A stretch of DNA of 64,000 nucleotides from Apium graveolens. Lineage: Eukaryota; Streptophyta; Magnoliopsida; Apiales; Apiaceae. The notes under the pieces are model-generated. The model made no database searches and was not told where the DNA came from. It worked only from the letters and a program-made list of their open reading frames with translations. Positions 24,779-35,240 of the stretch are shown in pieces. The first letter of the stretch is position 1, and every line of letters starts with the position of its first letter. The stretch lies in assembly GCF_009905375.1 (NCBI RefSeq), contig NW_027417687.1:1-64000 (forward strand), written 5' to 3'. The translations under genes and the position numbers were made by a program.

Positions 24779-25450
24779 TGATGTGAATATGAAAGGAAAT
24801 TTGGTTGAGGATCAGCCTATTAATCTGTTGCTCACTACAATGGGGTTTGACAATGACAAGAGACAAAATATGGGTCACAAAACTTACTTGGACAACAAAG
24901 CATGATGACGGAATGGATGAAGCTTTGCCACTCAGCTCAACAACCAGCATGGGTTGACCTATTTTGGCTTATATAATTAATAATTCGACTTTTGGCTTGC
25001 AAGTTTTTACCTTTCACTTGAAAGGGTTTTTCTTGCTTTAAGCACTTAGGATTTTATTTTCCTATTTGGATTCTGTTTTTATATGTTTTCTATTTGGATT
25101 TGGATTTTAAATTTGTTTCCTGAAAGGATTCAGATATTGGCTAATTCAAGCTGATATTGAATTTCTCTTGGAATTCTGTTGGGTTTAGGTTATTGGTTAA
25201 GCCTATAAATACCCCTCTCATGTAATGTTTTAAGATATATGTGATGATTATGTTTTGAGATAAACTATGATTAGTTTTCTTTCTTCTAAACTTCAATTAC
25301 TGGATTGTTTTGAAGGTTAGATTCAAATTACTTAGTTTCTGGATTGATCTAAGGAATTTGAGATTCAAAGTTCACGTTTCTGGATTGATCGTGTTCATTG
25401 AAATATCCTTTTCTTCTTGTTTTTGTTTCTTTGTGGTGCGATCCACATCA
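24779..25450 (+). repeat. 5' LTR
   Basis: 672 bp, beginning tgatgtgaatatg and ending gatccacatca, so with TG...CA termini. It is nearly identical to 29921-30591: seven substitutions and one extra A near 24867 by hand alignment. It carries the promoter for the element; TATAAATA lies at 25204-25211. The LTR is AT-rich and unrelated to the satellite. Confidence 0.95.
25204..25211 (+). promoter_or_regulatory. TATA box of the 5' LTR
   Basis: TATAAATA followed by cccctctcatg, about 240 bp before the LTR end. It is a canonical Pol II TATA context, conserved in the 3' LTR at 30345-30352. Transcription would begin roughly 25-35 bp downstream; the exact start is not visible. Confidence 0.7.
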
Positions 25451-25453
25451 ATT

Positions 25454-25467
25454 TGGTATCAAGAGCC
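25454..25467 (+). promoter_or_regulatory. Primer binding site for initiator tRNA-Met
   Basis: tggtatcaagagcc, three bases after the 5' LTR. It matches the usual plant PBS tggtatcagagcc, complementary to the 3' end of tRNA-iMet, except for one extra A. It would prime minus-strand DNA synthesis. The extra base may be a family feature or decay. Confidence 0.85.
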
Positions 25468-25615
25468 AAGGTTTTTTTTTCTCCAATTTCCGAATAGTTG
25501 GGAGATCTAGATTCTGAAAAAAAAAAAAAAATTTACTATTCACGGGTACTGTTCACAGGGGTTACTGTTCACGTGCACTGTTCATCAGATTTTTTTTCCC
25601 CTTCGTATTTTTCAT
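25468..25615 (+). other. Untranslated leader with four ACTGTTCAC-like repeats
   Basis: Non-coding leader between the PBS and the gag ATG. It contains a T-run near 25471-25480, an A-run at 25517-25531, then four imperfect copies of tactgttcac at 25534, 25547, 25563 and 25576 (spacing 13, 16, 13 bp), then another T-run before the start codon. A packaging or dimerisation role is possible for a leader but is not shown by the sequence. Confidence 0.7.
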
Positions 25616-26542
25616 ATGGCTACCGATGAATTACTCATGAAATTAATTAAAAAATTGGAGGATATAGATGTACGAACGGAAAAGCTTGCTGATTCAATAG
25701 AGTCTAGATTGGAAGCGGTTGGTAAACTTTTACTTAAGGTGCAAAACGACAAGACACATGATGAACTTGTTGATTCGGGTGATTCTGTTTCACCTAAAGA
25801 GAAAAGCTTTAAAATTGATGACCGTGGGATTAAACTTGATGATTTTACAGGATTAGGCAGCCCAGACGATTTTCTTGAATGGGTTCGACAAGTTGAGAAG
25901 ATTTCTGATTATAAGCGGTTTGATGATAAGACACGATTTCAAATTGCTACGATCAGACTTACAAAGAATGCAGGATTATGGTTTGAGAACCTGAAGGCAA
26001 GAAGAGCTAGATCTGGAAAAGAAAAGATCATGACTTGGACAACTTTAAAGAAAAAACTTCGTGCAAGGTATCTTCCGGATGATTACGAACATGTACAATA
26101 CTTGAAGCTCACCTCCCTTTCTCAAGATACAATGAGTGTTTCAGAGTATGTTGCTGAATTTGATAGATTCTGCTTAATTTGTGACTTGGCGGAAAAAGAA
26201 ACAATGAAAATTGCAAGGTTTATTCGTGGATTAAAACGACCTATTGCTAAAAAGGTAGAATTACATTCATATAGCTCGTTTAATGATGTTTGCAAGCTAG
26301 CTATGAAAATAGAATCTCATCAAGAAGAGGAGAAACTGAAATCTACTTTTAAAGGGTTTGGGTCTGGTACTTCCAAAGGGATTGGACAGTTTAAATCTAA
26401 TTTTTCCGATGACTCTACACAAGCTTCGCTGAAAAGTCAATCGACTGGCTTTACTGCACAACCAGAGACTTCTTCATCGGCCGAGAAGAAGGCTGAAAGG
26501 CAGAAAGTGTATGTGTCTAAAGAAGAGTTCGATAGTCGATGA
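25616..26542 (+). CDS. gag: Gag capsid region, truncated before its zinc knuckle
   Basis: 308 residues from ATG 25616 to TGA 26540-26542. Residues 1-45 are helical and charged, with a possible coiled coil. Residues about 70-235 resemble the retrotransposon Gag domain family: FLEWVRQVEKI at 86-96, LWFENLKARR at 121-130, TWTTLKKKLRARYLPDDY at 140-157 and SVSEYVAEFDRF at 174-185. The tail from about 245 is Ser/Thr/Lys-rich and probably disordered. The stop falls four residues before where the CCHC knuckle continues in the same frame. CGA to TGA by CpG deamination would explain it. This start is preferred because it is the first ATG after the leader and gives the full Gag N terminus. Confidence 0.88.
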   Translation: MATDELLMKLIKKLEDIDVRTEKLADSIESRLEAVGKLLLKVQNDKTHDELVDSGDSVSPKEKSFKIDDRGIKLDDFTGLGSPDDFLEWVRQVEKISDYKRFDDKTRFQIATIRLTKNAGLWFENLKARRARSGKEKIMTWTTLKKKLRARYLPDDYEHVQYLKLTSLSQDTMSVSEYVAEFDRFCLICDLAEKETMKIARFIRGLKRPIAKKVELHSYSSFNDVCKLAMKIESHQEEEKLKSTFKGFGSGTSKGIGQFKSNFSDDSTQASLKSQSTGFTAQPETSSSAEKKAERQKVYVSKEEFDSR

Positions 26543-28186
26543 AAGTGTTTTAAGTGTCAAGGTAAGGGACATATTGCAAGTGAGTGTCCTTCTAGAAGAA
26601 CTCTTACTATGAAGCAATACATGGAGTGGGATGCAGAGGAACAGTTCTTACAATTTCTCCCAGAAGTGACTCAAGAGAAATTAGTCAATAATGACGGAGA
26701 TGAACTTGCTTATGCAGAGAATGATGCTAATTTGCTTGTTGTTCGTAGGATTTTACACACAGAGACTACACCAAATACTGATCAACGAGAAAACTTATTT
26801 CACACAAGGTGTAAAGTTGGGGACCGGACTTGCAATATGATTATTGATAGTGGATCATGCACGAACGTTGCATCCATTGACATGGTCAATAAGCTAAATC
26901 TTCCAACTCGTGTTCATGAGAAACCATATAAGTTGAATTGGCTTGATGACTCGAAGGGTTTAGACGTGAAAAAGCAAGCCTTGGTGAGTTTTTCGATTGG
27001 TAGTTATAAGGATGAGTTATGGTGCGATGTAATTCCTATGAGTGCATGTCATCTTTTACTTGGAAGACCATGGCAGTTTGATAGAAAGGTAATGCATGAA
27101 GGTGATACTAATGTTTATTCGGTACAAGTTGGGAGTAAACATATTAAACTTCAACCTTTGTCTCCTAATGAGTATAATGAACATATGCGTGATTCAAAGA
27201 AGAAAACTAGCTTATTTTTGTCAGGAAAAGAATTTGAAAAGGAGGCGGCTACAAATGGGGGTATAGCATATGCTTTGTTTATAAAGAAAATAACTCCTAA
27301 TCAAGGCGATTCAGATCCACTTCTTCATGATTTGCTCGCTGAATTTGGTGATGTTTTTCCAGATGAGTTACCTACTGGTTTACCTCCAGTACGAGGAATC
27401 GAGCATGTAATTGATCTTATTCCTGGTGCTCCTTTACCTAATAAACCTACTTATAGATGTGATCCAGAGGCCTCTAAAGAGCTTCAGAGACAAATTGAAG
27501 ATTTGATTGAAAAAGGTCTTGTACGCGAGAGTATGAGTCCTTGTGCGGTTCCCGCTTTGCTAGTTCCAAAGAAGGATGGAACATGGAGAATGTGTGTTGA
27601 TTCTAGAGCGGTGAACAACATTACCATCAAATATCGTTTCCCTATGCCTCGATTAGAAGACATGCTTGATGAGTTGCATGGTGCGACAATTTTCTCTAAG
27701 ATTGATCTTCGAAGTGGATATCATCAAATGCGGATTCGTGAAGGTGATGAATGGAAAACAGCTTTTAAAACTAAACAAGGATTATATGAGTGGATGGTGA
27801 TGCCTTTTGGTCTTTGCAATGCCCCTAGCTCCTTTATGCGGCTCATGAATGAGGTACTTCGTCCTTTCCTAAACAAATTTATCGTTGTCTATCTTGATGA
27901 TATTCTGGTTTATAGTAGAGATAAATTTGAGCATATGCATCACCTTAGACTTTTGTTTGAAAAGTTGCGAGACCAGAAACTTTTTGGTAAACTCGAGAAG
28001 TGTTCTTTTATGGTATCGCGTATCTCGTTTCTGGGTTATATTATTTCTGATTGTGGAATACAAGTTGATCCTGAAAAGGTTATAGCTATTTCTTCTTGGG
28101 TTGTTCCTCAAACCGTGCATGAGGTGCGGAGTTTTCATGGATTGGCTTCTTTTTATAGAAGATTTATCAAAAACTTTTCTTCTTTA
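26543..28186 (+). CDS. pol: Zinc knuckle, protease and reverse transcriptase segment
   Basis: Continues the gag frame after the TGA; the first internal ATG is 26609. The CCHC knuckle CFKCQGKGHIASEC lies at 26546-26587 and would bind the element's RNA. The retropepsin-type motif IIDSGS has its catalytic DSG at 26846-26854. RT occupies roughly 27450-28000: LVPKKDGTWRMCVDSRAVNN, FSKIDLRSGYHQ with the first catalytic Asp, the MPFGLCNAPSSFMR block, and the catalytic YLDD at 27890-27901. The connection region follows (GLASFYRRFI). At about 28186 a single base appears lost; the 0 frame then reads unrelated residues to a stop at 28292-28294. This break could also be an assembly error. Confidence 0.9.
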
Positions 28187-29928
28187 CGGCTCCTATTACC
28201 GAGCTACTCAAAAAGGGTGAGTTTGAATGGTCTAATCAAGCTCAAAAGGCATTCGATGAGATTAAGGAAAAGCTTTGTAATGCTCCAGTTTTAGCCTTAC
28301 CAGATTTTAATACACTATTCGAGGTTGAGTGTGATGCAAGTGGAGTTGGTATAGGTGCTGTTTTGATTCAAGCAAAAAGACCTATTTCATTTTTTAGTGA
28401 AAAGCTGACTGGCGCAAAACACAACTATTCTATTTATGATCGTGAGTTTTATGCTATTGTCCGAGCATTGGATCATTGGTCGCATTATTTGCGTCCCAAA
28501 CCTTTTGTGCTATATTATGATCATGAAGCGCTAAAGTTCATTAATGGACAGCAAAAGTTGAACTATCGTCATGCTAAATGGGTGGAATTTCTTCAATCTT
28601 TCACATTTTCCTCAAAATACAAAGAAGGAAAGTCTAATGTCGTGGCAGATGCTCTTTCAAGGAGGGCATATTTGTTAGCTATGGTTGATGCTCGAATTCT
28701 TGGTTTTGAGCTTCTTAAAGGCTTGTATGCATCTGATGTTGATTTTGCACAAGAATTCAGTTCTCCAACTCGGAATTACACCATTCAAGATGGGTTTCTT
28801 TTTAAGGGGAATAAGCTTTGTATTCCTCATTGTGGTGTGCGTGAGTTACTTGTTCGTGAAGTACATAGTGGTGCTATTGCCGGCCATTTTGGGGTGCATA
28901 AAACTTTGGATTTGTTAAATGAGAGTTTTTTCTGGCCTCGAATGATTCGAGATGTTCAATCAGTGGTTTCTAGATGTGCTACTTGTCAAAAGGCCAAAAG
29001 TACATTTTCTAAGGGTTTGTATACTCCACTTCCTGTTGTTGAAGTTCCGTGGGATAGTGTAAGTATGGATTTTATCATTGGTTTGCCAAGAACGCAAAGA
29101 GGGAAGTATTCTATAATGGTTGTCGTTGATCGTTTTTTAAAGATGGCTCACTTTATTCCAATGACTAAGACGGATGATGCACAACATGTTGCTGATCTCT
29201 ATTTTAAGGAGATTGTTCGTTTGCATGGTATTCCACGAAGCATTGTTTCTGATCGAGATTCAAAGTTTTTGAGTCACTTTTGGAAGTGTTTATGGAGATG
29301 GCTTGGAACTAAGTTGCTATTTAGCACATCTCATCATCCTCAGACGGATGGCCAAACTGAGGTGACTAACAGGACTTTAGGTACCTTACTTCGTGGCAAG
29401 ACTCAAAAGGATTGGGATATCAAGTTATGTCATGCCGAGTTTGCTTATAATCGATCTCATTCTTCTACTACCTCCCGTTCTCCTTTTGAAGTGGTTTATG
29501 GTATTAACCCATTTCTTCCAATTGATTTGCTTCCTTTACACAAAAATGATATTCACACTGATGCCAAGAATCGTTTGGATGTCTTTAAGAAGACCTGTGA
29601 GCAAGTAAAAGAGAGGATTGAGAAGATGAATGCACTTTACAAGGCTCGAGCCGACAAGAGGCGTAAGCAACCTGTATTCAAACCTGGAGATCTTGTTTGG
29701 GTTCATTTGCGAAAAGAAAGGTTTCCAAGCAAAAGAAAGAACAAGCTTATGCCAAGGGCAGATGGTCCATTTGAGGTACTTGAAGCTTATGGAGATAGCG
29801 CTTACAAGATAGATCTACCAAGTAACTTTGGCGGTGTTAGTGCAACTTTTAATGTGGGTGACCTTTCTCCTTACTTGGATGATGTGAATTTGAGGGCAAA
29901 TTTTTTGATGAGTGGGAGAATGATGTGA
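28187..29928 (+). CDS. pol: RNase H and integrase segment (shifted frame)
   Basis: Open from just after the frameshift to TGA 29926-29928. RNase H: Asp of DASG at 28333, Glu in DREFYAIV, Asp in YDHEAL, and Asp of VADALSR at 28648. Integrase: zinc-binding His at 28864 and 28885 and Cys at 28975 and 28984; the DDE core has Asp 29068, Asp 29251 and Glu 29359, giving the expected 35 residues between the last two. A GPF module (DGPFEVLE) follows near 29762. The stretch TLLRGKTQKDWD looks a few residues shorter than usual in the family, perhaps a small in-frame deletion. No chromodomain is seen. The last codons overlap the polypurine tract and the first eight bases of the 3' LTR. Confidence 0.9.
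29909..29920 (+). promoter_or_regulatory. Polypurine tract
   Basis: tgagtgggagaa directly abuts the 3' LTR at 29921. It is purine-rich and in the position where plus-strand DNA synthesis is primed. It lies inside the end of the pol reading frame. Confidence 0.75.
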
Positions 29929-30591
29929 ATATGAAAGGAAATTTGGTTGAGGATCAGCCTATTAATCTGTTGCTCACTACAATGGGCTTTGACAATGACA
30001 AGAGACAAATATGGGTCACAAAACTTACTTGGACAACAAAGCATGATGAAGGAACGGATGAAGCTTTGCCACTCAGCTCAACAACCAGCATGGGCTGACC
30101 TATTTTGGCTTATATAATTAATAATTCGACTTTTGGCTTGCAAGTTTTTACCTTTCACTTGAAAGGGTTTTTCTTGCTTTAAGCACTTAGGATTTTATTT
30201 TCCTATTTGGATTCTGTTTTTATATGTTTTCTATTTGGATTTGGATTTTAAATTTGTTTCCTGAAAGGATTCAGATATTGGCTAATTCAAGCTGATATTG
30301 AATTTCTCTTGGAATTCTGTTGGGTTTAGGTTATTGGTTAAGCCTATAAATACCCCTCTCATGTAATGTTTTAAGATATATGTGATGATTATGTTTTGAG
30401 ATAAACTATGATTAGTTTTCTTTCTTCTAAACTTCAATTACTGGATTGTTTTGAAGGTTAGATTCAAATTACTTAGTCTCTGGATTGATCTAAGGAATTT
30501 GAGATTCAAAGTTCATGTTTCTGGATTGATCGTGTTCATTGAAATATCCTTTTCTTCTTGTTTTTGTTACTTTGTGGTGCGATCCACATCA
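29921..30591 (+). repeat. 3' LTR
   Basis: 671 bp, tgatgtgaatatg to gatccacatca, about 99% identical to the 5' LTR by hand alignment. TATAAATA lies at 30345-30352. It is followed directly by the right target copy aagtg and then in-phase satellite. Confidence 0.95.
30345..30352 (+). promoter_or_regulatory. TATA box of the 3' LTR
   Basis: Same TATAAATA context as in the 5' LTR. From here transcription could read outward into the satellite array to the right. Confidence 0.65.
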
Positions 30592-30596
30592 AAGTG
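30592..30596. repeat. LTR retrotransposon target-site duplication, right copy
   Basis: aagtg, matching the satellite consensus gaaagtggcatt at this monomer position. The left copy differs at one base. Confidence 0.75.
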
Positions 30597-32935
30597 GCAT
30601 TAATAGGTGGTAAAAGGATGTCAAATTGGATGTATATGATGATAACAAGTTAATTGTTGTATATATGGTGGAAAGTGACTCTTATAAGGGGCAAAGTGAC
30701 TCTAATGTAATGAAAAGTGACTTTACATGGTTGATTAGAACCAAATTTGGAACAAAATTGACCTGTATGAAAGTGGAACTAAGAGGTGGTAAAAGGATGT
30801 CAGATTGGATGTATATGATGTTAATATTTTAATTGTTGTATATATGCTGGAATGTGACTCTTATAGGGTGCAAAGTTACTCTAATATGGTGAAAAGTGAC
30901 TTACATGGTTAATAAAACCAAAATGTGGACCAAAATTGACTTGTATGAATGTGGCACTAAGAGGTGGTAAAAGGATTTCTAATTGCATATACATGATGTT
31001 AACATGTTAATTGTACCAATATATGATAGTAAGTGAGTATTATAAGGTGCAAAGTGACTCTAATATGGTAAGAAGTCACTTACATGATTGCTTAGAGCCA
31101 AAATATGGCCCAAAATTGACTTGTTGAAAAGGGGTACCAAGAGGTGGTTAAAGGATGTCTAATTGCATATACATGATGTTAACATGTTAATTGTATAAAT
31201 ATATGGTGGCAAGTGACCCTTATAGGGTGCAAAGTGACTCTAATATGGTGAAAAGTGACTTACATGGTTGATTAGAGCCAAAATGTGGAACAAAATTAAC
31301 TTGTATGAAAGTGGCATTAATAGGTGGTAAAAGGATGTCAAATTGGATGTATATGATGATAACATGTTAATTGTTGTATATATGGTGGAACGTGACTCTT
31401 ATAAGGTGCAAAGTGACTCTAATATGGTGAAAAGTGACTTACATGGTTAATTAGAACCAAAATGTGGACCAAAATTGACTTGTATGAATGTGGCACTAAC
31501 ATGTGATAAAAGGATTTCTAATTGCATGTACATGATGTTAACATGTTAATTGTACCATTATATGATGGCAAGTGACTCTTATAAGGTACAAAGTGACTCT
31601 AATATGGTGAGAAGTCACTTACATGATTGATCAGAGCCAAAATGTGGCCCAAAATTGACTTGTTGGAAAGGGGTACCAAGAGGTGGTTAAAGAATGTCTA
31701 ATTGCATGTACATGATGTTAACATGTTAATTGTATAAATATATGGTGGCAAGTGACTCTTATAGGGTGCAAAGTGACTCTAATATGGTGAAAATTGACTT
31801 ACATGGTTGATTAGAGCCAAAATGTGTAACAAAATTAAATTGTATGAAAGTGGCATTAATAGGTGGTAAAAGGATGTCAAATTGGATGTATATGATGATA
31901 ACATGTTAATTGTTGTATATATGGTGGAAAGTGACTCTTATAAGGTGCAAAGTGACTCTAATATGGTAAAAAATGACTTACATGGTTAATTAGAACCAAA
32001 ATGTGGACCAAAATTGACTTGTATGAATGTGGCAGTGACATGTGATAAAAGGATTTCTAATTGCATGTACATGATGTTAACATGTTAATTGTACCATTAT
32101 ATGATGGCAAGTGACTCTTATAAGGTGCAAAGTGACTCTAATATGGTGAGAAGTCAATTACATGATTGATCAGAGCCAAAATGTGGCCCAAAATTGACTT
32201 GTTGGAAAGGGGTACCAAGAGGTGGTTAAAGGATGTGCATGTACATGATGTTAACATGTTAATTGTATAAATATATGGTGGCAAGTGACACTTATAGGGT
32301 GCAAACTGACTCTAATATGGTGAAAATTGACTTACATGGTTGATTAGAGCCAAAATGTGTAACAAAATTAACTTGTATGAAAGTGGCATTAATAGGTGGT
32401 AAAAGGATGTCAAATTTGATGTATATGATGTTAATATTTTAATTGTTGTATATATGCTGGAATGTGACTCTTATAGGGTGCAAAGTTACTCTAATATGGT
32501 GAAAAGTAACTTACATGGTTAATTAGAACCAAAATGTGGACCAAAATTGACATGTATAAATGTGGCAGTAAGAGGTGGTAAAAGGATTTCTAATTGCATG
32601 TACATGATGTTAACATGGTAATTTTACCATTATATGATGGCAAGTGACTCTTATAAGGTGCAAAGTGACTCTAATATGGTGAGAAGTCACTTACATGATT
32701 GATTAGAGCCAAAATGTGGCCCAAAATTGACTTGTTGGAAAGGGGTACCAAGAGGTGGTTAAAGGATGTCTAATTGCATGTACATGATGTTAACATGTTA
32801 ATTGTATAAATATATGGTGGCAAGTGACCCTTATAGGGTGCAAATTGACTCTAATATGGTGAAAAGTGACTTACATGGTTGATTAGAGCCAAAATGTGGA
32901 ACAAAATTAACTTGTATGAAAGTGACATTAATAGG

Positions 32936-35083
32936 TGGTAAAAGGATGTCAAATTGGATGTATATGATGATAACATGTTAATTATTTTATATATGGTGGA
33001 AAGTGACTCTTATAAGGTGCAAAGTGACTCTAATGTAATGAAAAGTGACTTTACATGGTTGAATAGAACCAAATTTGGAACAAAATTGATATGTATGAAA
33101 GTGGAACTAAGAGGTGGTAAAAGGATGTCAAATTGGATGTATATGATGTTAATATTTTAATTGTTGTATATATGCTGGAATGTGACTCTTATAGGGTGTA
33201 AAGTTACCCTAATATGGTGAAAAGTGACTTACATGGTTAATAAAACCAAAATGTGGACCAAAATTGACTTGTATGAATGTGGCACTAAGAGGTGGTAAAA
33301 GGATTTCTAATTGCATGTACATGATGTTAACATGGTAATTTTACCATTATATGATGGCAAGTGACTCTTATAAGGTGCAAAGTGACTCTAATATGGTGAG
33401 AAGTCACTTACATGATTGATTAGAGCCAAAATGTGGCCCAAAATTGACTTGTTGGAAAGGGGTACCAAGAGGTGGTTAAAGGATGTCTAATTGCATGTAC
33501 ATGATGTTAACATATTAATTGTATAAATATATGGTGGCAAGTGACCCTTATAGGGTGCAAATTGACTCTAATATGGTGAAAAGTGACTTACATGGTTGAT
33601 TAGAGCCAAAATGTGGAACAAAATTAACTTGTATGAAAGTGGCATTAATAGGTGGTAAAAGGATGTCAAGTTGGATGTATATGATGATAACATGTTAATT
33701 GTTGTATATATGGTGGAAAGTGACTCTTATAAGGTGCAAAGTGACTCTAATGTAATGAAAAGTGACTTTACATGGTTGAATAGAACCAAATTTGGAACAA
33801 AATTGACCTGTATGAAAGTGGAACTAAGAGGTGGTAAAAGGATGTCAAATTGGATGTATATGATGTTAATATTTTAATTGTACATATGCTGGAATGTGAC
33901 TCTTATAGGGTGCAAAGTTACTCTAATATGGTGAAAAGTGACTTACATGGTTAATAAAACCAAAATGTGGACCAAAATTGACTTGTGTGAATGTGGCACT
34001 AAGAGGTGGTAAAAGGATTTCTAATTGCATGTACATGATGTTAACATGGTAATTTTACCATTATATGATGGCAAGTGACTCTTATAAGGTGCAAAGTGAC
34101 TCTAATATGGTGAGAAGTCACTTACATGATTGATTAGAGCCAAAATGTGGCCCAAAATTAACTTGTTGGAAAGGGGTACCAAGAGGTGGTTAAAGAATGT
34201 CTAATTGCATGTACATGATGTTAACATGTTAATTGTATAAATATATGGTGGCAAGTGACCCTTATAGGGTGCAAATTGACTCTAATATGGTGAAAAGTGA
34301 CTTACATGGTTGATTAGAGCCAAAATGTGGAACAAAATTAACTTGTATGAAAGTGGCATTAATAGGTGGTAAAAGGATGTCAAATTGGATTTATATGATG
34401 ATAACATGTTAATTGTTGTATATATGGTGGAAAGTGACTCTTATAAGGTGCAAAGTGACTCTAATGTAATGAAAAGTGACTTTACATGGTTGATTAGAAC
34501 CAAATTTGGAACAGAATTGACCTGTATGAAAGTGGAACTAAGAGGTGGTAAAAGGATGTCAAATTGGATGTATATGATGTTAATATTTTAATTGTTGTAT
34601 ATATGCTGGAATGTGACTCTTATAGGGGGCAAAGTTACTCTAATATGGTGAAAAGTGACTTACATGGTTAATAAAACCAAAATGTGGACCAAAATTGACT
34701 TGTATGAATGTGGCACTAAGAGGTGGTAAAAGGATTTCTAATTGCATATACATGATGTTAACATGTTAATTGTACCAATATATGATAGTAAGTGAGTATT
34801 ATAAGGTGCAAAGTGACTCTAATATGGTGAGAAGTCACTTACATGATTGCTTAGAGCCAAAATATGGCCCAAAATTGACTTGTTGAAAAGGGGTACCTTG
34901 TGGTTAAAGGATGTCTAATTGCATGTACATGATGTTAACATGTTAATTGTATAAATATATGGTGGCAAGTGACCCTTATAGGGTGCAAAGTGACTCTAAT
35001 ATGGTGAAAAGTGACTTACATGGTTGATTAGAGCCAAAATGTGGAACAAAATTAACTTGTATGAAAGTGGCATTAATAGGTGG
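32936..35083. repeat. Three tandem 4-monomer units (about 715 bp each)
   Basis: The taatgtaatg-type monomer recurs at 717 and 714 bp spacing with the same following order (ttaatatttt-type, gtacc or tttacc-type, gtataaat-type). The third unit departs after about 34.7 kb, where gtaccaatatatgatag replaces tttaccattatatg. Confidence 0.8.
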
Positions 35084-35240
35084 TAAAAGGATGTCAAATT
35101 GGATGTATATGATGTTAATATTTTAATTGTTGTATATATGCTGGAATGTGACTCTTATAGGGTGCAAAGTTACTCTAATATGGTGAAAACTGACTTACAT
35201 GGTTAATTAGAACCAAAATATGGACCAAAATTGACTTGTA

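Larger units (their letters stand above)
25616..29928 (+). pseudogene. gag-pol: gag-pol polyprotein, inactivated by one stop and one frameshift
   Basis: A single-frame polyprotein gene of about 1437 codons if uninterrupted, starting at the first ATG after the leader. Order: Gag, CCHC zinc knuckle, aspartic protease, RT, RNase H, integrase. An in-frame TGA at 26540-26542 cuts just before the zinc knuckle; frames before and after it are identical. A one-base loss at about 28186 shifts the frame between RT and RNase H. The ORF ends eight bases inside the 3' LTR at TGA 29926-29928. In life the product would be cleaved by its protease inside virus-like particles and would reverse-transcribe and integrate the element. 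Catalytic motifs remain recognisable throughout, which fits the small LTR divergence. Confidence 0.93.
24779..30591 (+). mobile_element. Ty3/gypsy LTR retrotransposon, structurally complete but coding-defective
   Basis: A 5813-bp element on the plus strand: 5' LTR, tRNA-iMet PBS, leader, gag, protease, RT, RNase H, integrase, polypurine tract, 3' LTR, flanked by a 5-bp target duplication with one mismatch. RT and RNase H lie before integrase, which defines Ty3/gypsy and excludes Ty1/copia. Gag and pol share a single frame, as in plant chromoviruses. The end just after a GPF-type integrase module, without a visible canonical chromodomain, suggests a CRM-like or related chromovirus, but the clade is not settled. 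The LTRs differ at 7 substitutions and 1 indel by my alignment (about 1%), so the insertion is recent. A TGA in gag and a frameshift before RNase H make it non-autonomous. Confidence 0.95.

Noticed and set aside
24705..24950. Minus-strand 81-codon frame across the satellite/5' LTR junction
   Set aside because: Chance frame spanning an insertion boundary, antisense to the LTR; no motif or start context.
25310..25510. 66-codon frame at the end of the 5' LTR
   Set aside because: It crosses the LTR end and PBS and reads low-complexity F/S-rich sequence; it is non-coding LTR and leader.
27869..28138. Frames overlapping the RT region on both strands, and similar ones at 28685-29812
   Set aside because: Alternative-frame shadows of pol; only the main frame carries the RT, RNase H and integrase motifs.
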